The position numbers and the translations under genes were made by a program. 64,000 nt of DNA from Streptomyces sp. WMMC940 (GTDB lineage Bacteria > Actinomycetota > Actinomycetes > Streptomycetales > Streptomycetaceae): the NCBI RefSeq assembly GCF_027460265.1, contig NZ_JAPZBC010000001.1, positions 6,493,501 to 6,557,500 of the forward strand, written 5' to 3'. Every line of letters begins with the position of its first letter. Position 1 is the first letter of the stretch. Below the pieces are notes generated by a model. It was not told the DNA's origin. It worked only from the letters and a program-made list of their open reading frames with translations, and did no database searches. Positions 55,443 through 64,000 of this stretch are shown here, piece after piece.

Positions 55443-57814
55443 GAGCCGCGGGGCGACCGCGCCCCCACCCCGCCGCGCACCCGCAGCGGGCGCCCCGGCC
55501 GCACGGCACCGGCGTCGGACACCCGCTCCACGACCACCCCGCCGTCCACCAGCCGTGACGCGTAACGCTCCACCGCCGGCCGCGCCCCCGGGGCGGCGCG
55601 GTCCTCGACGACCAGACCGCTGCCGGTGCGGCCCGCGGCCGGCGCCCACACCTCCAGCTCCGTCCCGCCGTCCTCGCCGCGCACCGGAACCACCGAACCC
55701 GCCCGGGCCAGAACCGGGATCCGCGACAGCGGTGCCTCCAGCAGGACCTGGCCCGGGCCCTCGTACGCCTCGCCGGACACCGTGTCGTACCAGCGCCCCC
55801 GCGGCAGCCGCACCGCACGCCGGTCCGCCCCCGGCTCCAGTACCGGCGCCACCAGCAGCGCGTCGCCCAGCAGGAACGCGTCCTCGCAGTCGCGCAGCGC
55901 CCGGTCGCCCGGCGCACCCCACCACAGCGGCCGCACGTACGGGGCCCCGGTCAGTCGTGCCAGATGCGCCAGGGTCACGAAGTACGGACGCAGGCGCTCC
56001 CGTTCGAGCAGCGCGGCCCTGGCGTGCCCGAGGACCTGCGGGCCGAACTCCCAGGGCTCCCTGCGCCCCGCCCCGATCGCCGCATGCGTACGGAACAGCG
56101 GCAGGAACGACCCCAGCTGGAACCAGCGCAGGAACAGCTCGGGCGACGGGCTCCCGTCGAACCCGCCCACGTCCGGACCCGAGTAGGGCACCCCGCACAG
56201 GCCGAGCCCCATCACCAGCGACAGCGACGCCCTCAGGCCCGGCCAGCCGGTCGCCACATCACCGGACCACGTCCCGCCGTACCGCTGCATGCCCACCCAG
56301 CCCGAGCGTGAGAACAGGAACGGCCGCTCCTCCGGACGGAGCCTCCGCAGCGCCTCGTGGCCCGCCCGCGCCATCGCCAGGCCGTACACGTTGTGGGCCT
56401 CACGGTGGTCCCCGCCCCGGCCCTCCAGTCGGTGCCGGGCCGAGCGCGGCAGCGTCATGTCGCCGAAGGGCGTGAACGACACCGGCTCGTTCATGTCGTG
56501 CCACACCCCCGAGAAGCCCTGTGCCAGCCGCTCCTGGTACAGACCGCCCCACCACGCGCGGACCTCCGGGTCGGTGAAGTCCGGGTACACGCACTCGCCG
56601 GGCCACACCTCCCCGCGCACCTCACGGCCCCGCCCGTCCCGGACGAACGCGCCGGCCGCCGCGCCCGCGTCGTACACCTCGTTGCCGGACTCCGCCTTCA
56701 CCGCCGGGTCGACGATCGACACGAGCCGTACCCCATCGGCCCGGAGGTCCTTCGCCAGCCGCGGAAGATCGGGGAAACGCTCCGTGTCCACCGTGAAGAC
56801 CCGGTGGCCGTCGTAGTGGTCGATGTCCAGGTGCACCGCCGACAGCGGCAGGCCCCGGTCCCGGTAGCCCGCCACCACCCGGCGCACCTCGCGCTCGCAG
56901 CCGAAGCCCCAGCGCGCGTGCTGCGGACCCAGCGCCCACGACGGCGGCGGCACGGGCGCGCCCGTGAGCCCCGTCCACCTCCGCAGCACCCGGGCGGGTG
57001 TGCCGACGACGACCCAGCACCGAAGCGGCCCGCCGCCCATCCGGACCTCGCTCGTCCCCGGACGGTCGTGACCCGACCCCGCGCCCTCCTCCCCCTCTCG
57101 CAGGGTGACCTGACCCTCCCAGGAGTTGTCGAGGAACGCCAGATGCGTGCCCGCGTCCGCGACCACCAGCTGCACGGGCATCGTGATGTACAGCGGGTCG
57201 TCGTCCGGCCCGAAGCTCCCGCGCGGATCGGTGTTCCACAACCGGTACGTGCCGTCTTTCAGCCGCGGCCCCGACGCACGGCCGCCGAGGCCGAAGAACC
57301 GCGCGTCCGCGGCCACTTCACTGCGCTGGAGCCAGCGGGCCGGCCCGCCGCCGACCGGCTCCCACCAGCGCGGCGGCAGCTCCCTGCGCAGGACCACCCC
57401 GCCCGGTGTCCGGATCTCGACCCCGCCGTGCCGGGACACGGCCACCGTGACCCGCTGCGAGACGATCCGCCAGCCGCCGTCCTTGTCCGGCTCGAGTTCC
57501 GCCCGGGGATCGGGCCGCGGAGGCGTTCCGTCCAGCGCGTACGACGGTTCGGGCGCCGCACCGTCCCACCCCCAGAAGACGACGCCCGAGGCAGCCACCC
57601 GCACCCGCAGCTCCGAACGCGCGAATCGGACGATCCCGCCGCCCGGCGACGGCTCCGCCCCGGTCACCGGCCCCGGCACCCGCGCCCGCTCCGCCCCCCG
57701 CGGCGGCAGCCCCCATGCGTCCGTACGCCTCCGGCGCCACGCCGAACGCGTCGCGCGCAGCCCGCGCACCGTCCCGAAGACCTTCACCGCACGCACCAGA
57801 TCACGACCGTCCAT
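55433..57814 (-). CDS. Glycoside hydrolase family 31 (alpha-glucosidase-like)
   Basis: 793 residues, cytoplasmic (no signal peptide). An N-terminal beta-sandwich precedes the catalytic barrel: PSWALGPQHARWGFG, VHLDIDHYDGHRVFTVD, the nucleophile in GVWHDMNEPVSF, SRSGWVGMQRYGGTWSGDVA with the acid/base Asp, and GLCGVPYSGPDVGGF. C-terminal beta domains follow. GH31 enzymes hydrolyse alpha-linked glucosides or xylosides; alpha-glucosidase is the likeliest activity. The ATG at 57814 has AGGG 8 bases upstream; a GTG at 57823 is possible. Its 3' end overlaps the NUDIX gene. Confidence 0.93.
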   Translation of the reverse strand: MDGRDLVRAVKVFGTVRGLRATRSAWRRRRTDAWGLPPRGAERARVPGPVTGAEPSPGGGIVRFARSELRVRVAASGVVFWGWDGAAPEPSYALDGTPPRPDPRAELEPDKDGGWRIVSQRVTVAVSRHGGVEIRTPGGVVLRRELPPRWWEPVGGGPARWLQRSEVAADARFFGLGGRASGPRLKDGTYRLWNTDPRGSFGPDDDPLYITMPVQLVVADAGTHLAFLDNSWEGQVTLREGEEGAGSGHDRPGTSEVRMGGGPLRCWVVVGTPARVLRRWTGLTGAPVPPPSWALGPQHARWGFGCEREVRRVVAGYRDRGLPLSAVHLDIDHYDGHRVFTVDTERFPDLPRLAKDLRADGVRLVSIVDPAVKAESGNEVYDAGAAAGAFVRDGRGREVRGEVWPGECVYPDFTDPEVRAWWGGLYQERLAQGFSGVWHDMNEPVSFTPFGDMTLPRSARHRLEGRGGDHREAHNVYGLAMARAGHEALRRLRPEERPFLFSRSGWVGMQRYGGTWSGDVATGWPGLRASLSLVMGLGLCGVPYSGPDVGGFDGSPSPELFLRWFQLGSFLPLFRTHAAIGAGRREPWEFGPQVLGHARAALLERERLRPYFVTLAHLARLTGAPYVRPLWWGAPGDRALRDCEDAFLLGDALLVAPVLEPGADRRAVRLPRGRWYDTVSGEAYEGPGQVLLEAPLSRIPVLARAGSVVPVRGEDGGTELEVWAPAAGRTGSGLVVEDRAAPGARPAVERYASRLVDGGVVVERVSDAGAVRPGRPLRVRGGVGARSPRGSQP

Positions 57815-58104
57815 GCGGCTCACCCTGCCATCCGCGCAGGCCGGGGCGGGGTTCGTTCAACTGCCGTTCACCTCGCGGTGCGAGCACCCGCCCACCACGA
57901 CCCGGAACCCGGCACCCGTGGCCGCAGCACATAATCAGCCACCCCGCCATGGGTGGGGAACCCTGGTGCGGAAGACGATCACATGGCATCGTCCCTGTCA
58001 GCCGCGCGAAGGCACACCCACGCCCCGCCGGACACACACGTGGACCACGTGCCGACCGAGTGCCCACCACGCACAGAGCCGCCGAGCCGCCCGGGAGCCG
58101 CCCC

Positions 58105-60093
58105 ATGACCTCAGCAGCGAACCCTGCCCCCCTCTGGCAGCCGGACGCCGACCGCATCGCGGCGGCCCGGATCACCCGCTTCCAGGCATGGGCCGCCGAG
58201 CGCCACGGCGCACCCGCCGAGGGCGGCTACCCGGCTCTGCACCGCTGGTCGGTCGACCGGCTCGACTCCTTCTGGCAGGCGGTCGCCGACTGGTTCGACG
58301 TACGGTTCTCCACCCCCTGCGAGCGCGTCCTCGCCGAGCGCGGCATGCCCGGCGCCCAGTGGTTCCCCGGCGCCACCCTCAACTACGCCGAACACGCCCT
58401 GCGCACCGCCGAGGACCCCGCTCTCGCCCATGAGCCGGCCCTCATCCATCTGGACGAAACACATGACCCGACCCCCATCAGCTGGGCCGAACTGCGCCGC
58501 CAAGTCGGATCGCTCGCCGCCGGACTCCGCGCTCTCGGCGTCCGCCCCGGCGACCGGGTCAGCGGCTATCTGCCGAACATCCCGCAGGCCGTGACCGCCC
58601 TCCTCGCCACCGCCGCCGTCGGAGCCACCTGGACCTCCTGCGCCCCCGACTTCGGCGCCCGCAGCGTCCTCGACCGCTTCCAGCAGGTCGAGCCGGTGGT
58701 CCTGTTCACCGTGGACGGGTACCGCTACGGCGGCAAGGAGCACGACCGCGCCGAAACCGTCGCCGAACTCCGCCGGGAACTGCCCACGCTGCGGGCCGTC
58801 GTCCACATCCCCCTGCTCGGCACCCCCGCCCCCGAAGGCGCGCTCGAATGGTCCGCCCTCACCGCGGACGACACCGAGCCCGTCTTCGAGCAGGTCCCCT
58901 TCGACCACCCGCTGTGGGTCCTCTACTCCTCCGGAACCACCGGGCTGCCCAAGGCGATCGTCCAGTCCCAGGGCGGCATCCTGCTGGAGCACTTCAAGCA
59001 ACTCGGACTGCACTGCGACCTCGGTCCCGGGGACCGCTTCTTCTGGTACACCTCCACCGGCTGGATGATGTGGAACTTCCTCGTCTCCGGCCTGCTCACC
59101 GGCACCACCGTCGTGCTGTACGACGGCAGCCCCGGCCACCCGGACACCGGCGCCCAGTGGGCGATCGCCGAACGCACCGGGACGACCCTCTTCGGTACCT
59201 CCGCCGCCTACGTCATGGCCTGCCGCAAAGCCGGCGTGCACCCCTCGCGCGACCACGACCTCTCGACGGTCAAGTGCGTCGCCACCACCGGCTCCCCGCT
59301 GCCGCCCGACGGCTTCCGCTGGCTCCACGACGAGGTCCGCGAGGACCTGTGGATCGCGTCCGTCAGCGGCGGCACGGACGTCTGCAGCTGCTTCGCGGGC
59401 GCCGTCCCGACCCTGCCCGTCCACATCGGCGAACTCCAGGCCGCCTGCCTCGGCACCGACCTGCAGTCCTGGGACCCGCACGGCAAGCCCGTCATCGGCG
59501 AGGTCGGCGAGCTCGTCGTCATCAACCCCATGCCGTCCATGCCGATCCGATTCTGGAACGACCCCGACGGCAGCCGCTACCGCGAGAGCTACTTCGAGAT
59601 GTTCCCGGGCGTCTGGCGGCACGGCGACTGGATCACGATCACCGACCACGGCTCCGTCGTCATCCACGGCAGGTCTGACTCCACCCTGAACCGCCAGGGC
59701 GTCCGCATGGGCTCCGCCGACATCTACGAAGTGGTGGAACGGCTCCCCGAGATCAAGGAGTCCCTCGTCATCGGCCTCGAGGAACCGGACGGCGGTTACT
59801 GGATGCCGCTCTTCGTCCACCTCGCCCCCGGCGCCGCCCTCGACGACGACCTGCGCTCCCGGATCAAGCGGACCATCCGCGAACAGCTCTCCCCGCGCCA
59901 CGTCCCGGACGACATCATCGAGGTCCCCGGCGTCCCGCACACCCTCACCGGCAAGCGCATCGAGGTCCCGGTCAAGCGCCTGCTGCAGGGAACCGCCCTG
60001 ACGAAGGCGGTGAACCCCGGCTCGGTGGACGACCTCGAACTGCTGCGCTTCTACGAGGAGCTGGCGCGCGAGCGCGGCGCCGATCGCGGCTGA
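58105..60093 (+). CDS. Acetoacetate-CoA ligase (acetoacetyl-CoA synthetase)
   Basis: 662 residues, the length of acetoacetyl-CoA synthetases. ANL-superfamily motifs: LWVLYSSGTTGLPKAIVQSQ (P-loop-like A3), FFWYTSTGWMMWNFLVSGL, SGGTDVCSCF, the adenylate-binding region WRHGDWITITDHGSV and the C-terminal catalytic lysine region in LTGKRIEVPVKRLL. It activates acetoacetate to acetoacetyl-CoA with ATP, feeding fatty acid or polyhydroxyalkanoate and ketone body metabolism. GGGAG lies before the ATG. The 281-bp gap upstream, shared with the divergent GH31 gene, shows no clear operator. Confidence 0.93.
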   Translation: MTSAANPAPLWQPDADRIAAARITRFQAWAAERHGAPAEGGYPALHRWSVDRLDSFWQAVADWFDVRFSTPCERVLAERGMPGAQWFPGATLNYAEHALRTAEDPALAHEPALIHLDETHDPTPISWAELRRQVGSLAAGLRALGVRPGDRVSGYLPNIPQAVTALLATAAVGATWTSCAPDFGARSVLDRFQQVEPVVLFTVDGYRYGGKEHDRAETVAELRRELPTLRAVVHIPLLGTPAPEGALEWSALTADDTEPVFEQVPFDHPLWVLYSSGTTGLPKAIVQSQGGILLEHFKQLGLHCDLGPGDRFFWYTSTGWMMWNFLVSGLLTGTTVVLYDGSPGHPDTGAQWAIAERTGTTLFGTSAAYVMACRKAGVHPSRDHDLSTVKCVATTGSPLPPDGFRWLHDEVREDLWIASVSGGTDVCSCFAGAVPTLPVHIGELQAACLGTDLQSWDPHGKPVIGEVGELVVINPMPSMPIRFWNDPDGSRYRESYFEMFPGVWRHGDWITITDHGSVVIHGRSDSTLNRQGVRMGSADIYEVVERLPEIKESLVIGLEEPDGGYWMPLFVHLAPGAALDDDLRSRIKRTIREQLSPRHVPDDIIEVPGVPHTLTGKRIEVPVKRLLQGTALTKAVNPGSVDDLELLRFYEELARERGADRG

Positions 60094-60135
60094 ACCGGGG
60101 ACGCCCCACGCCCCCGAGGCCACGAGGACGCGTTG

Positions 60136-60168
60136 TCAGTGCTCACGACTACGGTGAGTGAGCACTGA
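60136..60168. promoter_or_regulatory. Perfect 11-bp inverted repeat upstream of a hypothetical gene
   Basis: TCAGTGCTCAC (60136-60146) and GTGAGCACTGA (60158-60168) are exact complements spaced 11 bp apart, centre to centre about two helical turns. It lies 43 bp after the acetoacetate-CoA ligase stop and 32 bp before the next start, so it may be an operator or a weak terminator. Confidence 0.45.
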
Positions 60169-60199
60169 GCAACAGCGCTCACGCGACCAGGGGGATCCC

Positions 60200-61216
60200 A
60201 TGCAGCACGGCAAGCACGACGCAACGGCCCGGACCACAGCCCACGGCACGGAGGGCGCTCACCGCAGGCACGACGGCCCGGACCGCACCACCGCGGGCAC
60301 CCGCTCCGGGCAGCGCGGCCGCACGGGGGCGCGCGCCCGTGCCGGCGACTCCCGTCGAGCCCGTCACCGGGCGCTGCGCCGCGAGGTACCCGCAACCGTC
60401 GGACTCCTCGTCGACGACCAGGACCTCGCGGCCATGCGCCGGTACCCAACTTTCGCCTTCGACGACCATCCGGACTACCTCCGCCACGCGGAGGGCCTGC
60501 TCAGAGCACTCTCCGCCCAGGGCGGGCACACCACCGTCGCCCTCTTCGACCCGGAGGAGTTCGCGGAGTACTGCAGGGAGACCGGGCTCGACCCCGACTC
60601 CTCGGCCAGCCGCAGCCGCTACACCGCGGAGGTCGCCTCCACCGGCGCGACGGTCGCGTACACCGGACAGCCGCTCGACGAACTCGTACCACTGCTCCTC
60701 AACCGCACGGCCCGGCAGACCACATGGGAGTACGCCACCTCCCTCCTCGCCGGCCTCGGCACCTGCTCGGACTGCGGGGAGGACACCGGCCGGTCCGCCT
60801 TCGACCGGGCCTCACGGCTGCTGGTCGACCTGCTCGACGGCGCCGGCCCCGGTGCGCACCACCTGGTCTGCAGCGTCCCGGCGGAGAAGGGGCAGCAACT
60901 CCTGGCGGTCCTCCACACCACACGCGCCGCCGACGCGCCGGCCGTCCTCGACTCCTCCGAAGCCGCCGAGTTCGCGACGGTCCTGGCGGTCGGAATCGCC
61001 CTCGACAGTCCCGGCGGAGTCGTCCTCAGGACGTCCACGGCCGAGACCCCCGACCGGCTCCACGGCTGGCGCCTCCACGGTGGCCGGCTCGTCGCGCTCA
61101 GCGAGGCCGAGGTCTTCAGCGCCTACTGCACGGACGCCGACACGGGAGAGCCGCTCTCCCCGGAACCGGGCGTCGAGTACCGCGCGGGCTTCCCCCTCGG
61201 CGAGGCACATCCTTAG
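60200..61216 (+). CDS. Conserved hypothetical protein with basic N-terminus
   Basis: 338 residues, soluble. The first ~65 residues are disordered and rich in His, Arg and Thr; the rest is a mixed alpha/beta domain (VGLLVDDQDLAAMRRYP, HTTVALFDPEEFAEYC, TCSDCGEDTGRSAFDRASRL). No catalytic motif stands out; CSDC could bind metal but is a single pair. AGGGGGAT lies before the ATG. It sits between acetoacetate-CoA ligase and the convergent ptsI; its S. coelicolor counterpart keeps the same place next to ptsI. Function unknown. Confidence 0.78.
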   Translation: MQHGKHDATARTTAHGTEGAHRRHDGPDRTTAGTRSGQRGRTGARARAGDSRRARHRALRREVPATVGLLVDDQDLAAMRRYPTFAFDDHPDYLRHAEGLLRALSAQGGHTTVALFDPEEFAEYCRETGLDPDSSASRSRYTAEVASTGATVAYTGQPLDELVPLLLNRTARQTTWEYATSLLAGLGTCSDCGEDTGRSAFDRASRLLVDLLDGAGPGAHHLVCSVPAEKGQQLLAVLHTTRAADAPAVLDSSEAAEFATVLAVGIALDSPGGVVLRTSTAETPDRLHGWRLHGGRLVALSEAEVFSAYCTDADTGEPLSPEPGVEYRAGFPLGEAHP

Positions 61217-61267
61217 GGGACGGACGCACGGGGAGCCCTCGACACGCGCAAGACCCCCACAACTGAA

Positions 61268-61304
61268 GAGGGGCGTCCCCGCCGCGACGGCGAGGACGCC
61301 CCTC
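61268..61304. terminator. Bidirectional terminator between the hypothetical gene and ptsI
   Basis: An 11-bp perfect stem (GAGGGGCGTCC at 61268-61278 with 61294-61304) with an inner GCCG-CGA-CGGC hairpin lies 13 bp beyond the ptsI stop and 51 bp beyond the other convergent stop. Confidence 0.83.
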
Positions 61305-61317
61305 CACACACGGGCCG

Positions 61318-62988
61318 TCACTCCCCGGACAGCACCGCCTGCGCTGCACGCCGCGCCTCGTCGGCGGAGTCCGCGGCCCGTGCCGCCGCGGCGGCACGCT
61401 CGCACTGGGCGAGCGTGTACTTCGCCAGCGTCGCCCGCACATACGGGATCGACGCCGCACCCATCGAGAGGGAGGTGACACCCAGACCCGTCAGCACACA
61501 CGCGAGCAGCGGATCCGACGCCGCCTCACCGCACACGCCACAGCTCTTGCCCTCGGCCTTCGCCGACTCGGCGGACAGCGCCACCAGGTCGAGCAGCGCG
61601 GGCTGCCAGGGGTCCTGCAGCCGGGACACCGCACCCACCTGACGGTCGGCGGCGAAGGCGTACTGCGCCAGGTCGTTCGTGCCCAGCGACAGGAACTCGA
61701 CCTCCTGCAGGACCGACCGCGCCCGCAGAGCCGCGGACGGGATCTCCACCATCGCGCCGCACTTCGCGTCGAGCCCGGCCTCGCGGCACGCGTCCGCGAA
61801 CGCCCTGGCGTCCGAGCGGTCGGCCACCATCGGCGCCATGACCTCGAGGTACACGGGCAGACCCTCGGCGGCCTTCGACAGCGCGGTCAGCTGCGTCCGC
61901 AGCACCTCCGGGTGGTCGAGCAGCGACCGCAGCCCCCGGACGCCCAGTGCCGGGTTCGGCTCGTCGGCCGGAGTCAGGAAGTCCAGCGGCTTGTCCGCGC
62001 CGGCGTCCAGCACCCGCACGACCACCCGTCCCTCGGGAAACGCCTCCAGTACCTGCCGGTACGCCTCGATCTGCTTCGCCTCCGACGGCGCCTGCCGGCT
62101 GTCGTCGAGGAACAGGAACTCGGTGCGGAACAGCCCCACACCCTCGGCACCGGCCGCCAGCGCGGCCGGGACGTCACCGGGACCGCCGACGTTCGCCAGC
62201 AGCGGCACCTTGTGGCCGTCCGATGTCGCACCCGGACCGGTGGACGCCGCCAGCGCGGCCTTCCGCTCGGCCGCGATCTCGGCCAGCCGCGCGCGCCGCG
62301 CCTCGCCCGGCGCCACGAACACCTCGCCCGTGCTGCCGTCCACCGCGACCACCGTGCCCTCGGCGAGTTCGCAGACACCCGGGAGCGCGACCACGGCCGG
62401 CACCCCGAGCGCCCGGGCCAGGATCGCGCTGTGGCTGGTCGGGCCGCCCTCCTCGGTGACGAACCCGAGCACCAGCGCGGGGTCGAGCAGCGCCGTGTCG
62501 GCGGGTGCGAGGTCCCGGGCGATCAGGACGTACGGCTCGTCGCTGTCCGGCACGCCCGGCATCGGTACCCCGAGCAGCCGCGCCACGATGCGGTTGCGAA
62601 CGTCGTCGAGATCGGCCACCCGCCCGGCCAGGTACTCACCGGCACCCGCCAGCAGCGCCCGGTAGGCGGCGAAGGCGTCGTAGACGGCTCGCTCGGCCGT
62701 GCTGCCCACGGCGATCCGCCGCTCGACGTCCGCCATCAACTCGGGGTCCCGCGCCATCATGGCCTGCGCCTCGAGCACGTGCTGTGCCTCGCCGCCGGCC
62801 AGGTTGCCGCGCGCGACGAGATCGGCGGCCACGGCGTCCACGGCGTGCCGGGCGCGCCCCTGTTCGCGCTCCGCGTCCTCCACCGGTATCTGCTTGGCCG
62901 GCGGCTCCAGCACCGCCGTGCCCATGTGCCGAACCTCGCCGACGGCCACACCGTGGCTGACCCCGACGCCCTGCAGCGTTGTCTCCAT
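61318..62988 (-). CDS. ptsI: PTS enzyme I (phosphoenolpyruvate-protein phosphotransferase)
   Basis: 556 residues, usual for actinobacterial enzyme I. The phosphorylated His186 is in EEGGPTSHSAILARALG; the PEP-binding barrel has VGLFRTEFLFLDD, FLSLGTNDLAQYAFAADRQ and the C-terminal Cys region SCGVCGEAASDP. It takes phosphate from PEP and passes it to HPr, which then phosphorylates EIIA proteins; it supports uptake of GlcNAc and other PTS sugars. It lies 75 bp after crr on the same strand; HPr is not encoded here. Regulation by DasR through the upstream dre sites is expected. Confidence 0.96.
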   Translation of the reverse strand: METTLQGVGVSHGVAVGEVRHMGTAVLEPPAKQIPVEDAEREQGRARHAVDAVAADLVARGNLAGGEAQHVLEAQAMMARDPELMADVERRIAVGSTAERAVYDAFAAYRALLAGAGEYLAGRVADLDDVRNRIVARLLGVPMPGVPDSDEPYVLIARDLAPADTALLDPALVLGFVTEEGGPTSHSAILARALGVPAVVALPGVCELAEGTVVAVDGSTGEVFVAPGEARRARLAEIAAERKAALAASTGPGATSDGHKVPLLANVGGPGDVPAALAAGAEGVGLFRTEFLFLDDSRQAPSEAKQIEAYRQVLEAFPEGRVVVRVLDAGADKPLDFLTPADEPNPALGVRGLRSLLDHPEVLRTQLTALSKAAEGLPVYLEVMAPMVADRSDARAFADACREAGLDAKCGAMVEIPSAALRARSVLQEVEFLSLGTNDLAQYAFAADRQVGAVSRLQDPWQPALLDLVALSAESAKAEGKSCGVCGEAASDPLLACVLTGLGVTSLSMGAASIPYVRATLAKYTLAQCERAAAAARAADSADEARRAAQAVLSGE

Positions 62989-63063
62989 GTCACCCGTCTC
63001 CGATAGTGCGGCGGTCCCAGCCGCCGCGGTGGATGTTCGACCGGTCCCCCGACCAGGGAGGGG

Positions 63064-63513
63064 TCACTGCCAGCTGAACAGCTCGTCGCCGGTCTTGACG
63101 TCGCCGTCCTGGCGGAGCCCGCCCAGTGAGTCGGCGGAGGCCTCGAGGGCGACCACGGGGCAGATCGGAGACTTGCCGGCCGCTTCGACCGCGACGGGGT
63201 TCCAGCGCACGATGCCCTGGCCGCGGGTGACGGTGTCGCCCTTGTTGATGAGGAGCTCGAAGCCCTCTCCGTTGAGCTGCACCGTGTCGATGCCGAGATG
63301 GGTCAGCACTCCGTGTCCCTCGGAGTCGACGACGACGAAGGCGTGCGGGTGCAGGGAGACAACGATGCCATCCACGGGGGAGACCGCCTCGGACGGTTCT
63401 CGCACCGGGTCGATAGCGGTACCGGGACCGACCATCGCACCGGAGAACACCGGGTCGGGCACTGCGGCGAGCCCGATGGCGCGCCCGGCCAGAGGCGACG
63501 TCACGGTTGTCAT
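63064..63513 (-). CDS. crr: PTS EIIA component, glucose/Crr family
   Basis: 149 residues, a complete EIIA-Crr domain. VSPVDGIVVSLHPHAFVVV and GVLTHLGIDTVQLNGEGFEL carry the two active-site histidines (His57 and phosphorylated His72, the equivalents of E. coli His75 and His90). It receives phosphate from HPr and passes it to EIIB domains such as those of the GlcNAc permeases. The ATG at 63513 has GGGAGG 6 bases upstream. It is the first gene of the crr-ptsI operon (SCO1390-SCO1391 in S. coelicolor, as I recall). Confidence 0.95.
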   Translation of the reverse strand: MTTVTSPLAGRAIGLAAVPDPVFSGAMVGPGTAIDPVREPSEAVSPVDGIVVSLHPHAFVVVDSEGHGVLTHLGIDTVQLNGEGFELLINKGDTVTRGQGIVRWNPVAVEAAGKSPICPVVALEASADSLGGLRQDGDVKTGDELFSWQ

Positions 63514-63752
63514 GGGGGCCTCCCAGGGTGGAGATTCACGTGCCGCCGCCACTGCCTGTGCCGGGCGGCGTACTGTTCAGAGCGTATGTCATAGGTAGTC
63601 CAGGTTCCGTCTGTGACTTACCAGTTGGCGGGCCTGGAGGGCTCCGGAAACGATTTGCCTCGTCTGCCGGTGAGATGTAACGTCGTACCCCTGCCTGGCC
63701 ACGACGCGTCTCTGGGTCGCAGGTCGGCAGCACCTGTCGAGTCGACATCCTA
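63514..63752. other. Upstream region of crr
   Basis: No gene is supported. It must carry the crr-ptsI promoter on the minus strand; TATGAC read backwards around 63590 and TACGAC around 63680 are possible -10 boxes, neither with a strong partner. Confidence 0.4.
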
Positions 63753-63781
63753 ACTGGTCTACACCACTGGTCTACACCTCT
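63753..63781. promoter_or_regulatory. Two tandem DasR operator (dre) sites
   Basis: ACTGGTCTACACC occurs twice back to back (63753-63765 and 63766-63778). Each, read to 16 bases, closely matches the DasR dre consensus ACTGGTCTAGACCACT. DasR is the GntR-type GlcNAc regulator known to repress crr-ptsI; the sites lie about 240 bp upstream of the crr start and about 50 bp before the first rrn promoter box. Confidence 0.85.
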
Positions 63782-63826
63782 GTGTGCGCACTGGTGAGTG
63801 TGGTCGGGACAGCGGGAAAAGACTGG

Positions 63827-64000
63827 TAGGGTTTTTGACGCCGGAAAGGGAATTCGCGAAAGCGGAGGAACGGCCCGGCAGCCCGGTCCAGCGGGTGGCG
63901 GAAACGGAAATCGGATCTGCTAGGCTGGAAACACCGAAGGGAAGCGCCCGGAGGAAAGCCTCAGACAGTGTTCTGCGGGTGAGTACGAAGGAAGCGTCCG
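63827..64000 (+). promoter_or_regulatory. Promoters and leader of a ribosomal RNA operon
   Basis: TAGGGT (63827-63832) and GCTAGGCT (63919-63926) look like -10 boxes of rrn promoters, and TTGACG lies at 63835-63840. The downstream sequence, with GAAGGGAAGCGCCCGGAGG at 63936-63954 and GTACGAAGGAAGCGTCCG at the window edge, is the conserved Streptomyces rrn leader that precedes 16S rRNA by one to two hundred bases. The 16S gene itself is outside the window, on the plus strand. Confidence 0.85.

Overview
The window is about 72% GC, with strongly GC-biased third codon positions, many 4-bp ATGA/GTGA gene overlaps and leaderless-looking starts. It holds RbpA, the SmeA/SffA sporulation pair, a conservon, MocR/YczE and a crr-ptsI operon with DasR-type operators. 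All of this points to the chromosome of a Streptomyces. From memory, the gene order runs parallel to the S. coelicolor region that goes from about SCO1436 down to crr/ptsI (SCO1390/SCO1391). I see no prophage, IS element, CRISPR array or tRNA gene.

Layout. 1-9.7 kb: two CNNM/CorC-type membrane proteins, an orphan EccA-like TPR-AAA ATPase, a small P-loop kinase, a Tat-exported C39-like protein, a 48-aa membrane protein, an acyl-CoA dehydrogenase and two small hypothetical genes. 9.9-14.7 kb: an Lrp/AsnC regulator, a YtcJ-type amidohydrolase, polyprenol-phosphate mannose synthase (ppm1), FxsA and the RNA polymerase-binding protein RbpA with a recognisable SigR promoter. 14.9-21.6 kb: an MFS transporter, a glycerophosphodiesterase and a YczE-type membrane protein divergent from a MocR regulator, then sffA and smeA. 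22-24 kb: an ankyrin protein, a possible Cys-rich leader peptide and a HEAT-repeat protein. 24.4-31.7 kb: a tightly overlapping chain of two GT4 glycosyltransferases, an SGNH hydrolase and a 1200-aa ATP-dependent 5-oxoprolinase. Convergent to it lie pxpA-pxpB-pxpC and an MFS transporter, divergent from a FadR-type regulator with palindromic operators.

36.5-44.1 kb is the most unusual part. Three same-strand genes encode a 508-aa helical protein, a 303-aa winged-helix-like protein and a 1638-aa SMC/MukB-like ATPase with a hinge-like domain. The set has the order and architecture of MukFEB/MksFEB or JetABC (Wadjet), but there is no JetD nuclease gene beside it. It may be a chromosome-organising condensin or a nuclease-less plasmid/DNA-surveillance system.

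44.2-64 kb: a small membrane protein; a complete conservon (cvnA-B-C-D: sensor-kinase-like, roadblock, DUF742, Ras-like GTPase); glpF-glpK; a thiolase-like protein with its OB-fold partner; a secreted VanX-type dipeptidase; a zinc-ribbon NUDIX hydrolase; a GH31 glycosidase; acetoacetyl-CoA synthetase; a hypothetical protein; and crr-ptsI, the general PTS proteins. The right edge carries two tandem DasR (dre) sites and the promoter/leader of an rRNA operon whose 16S gene would begin just outside the window.
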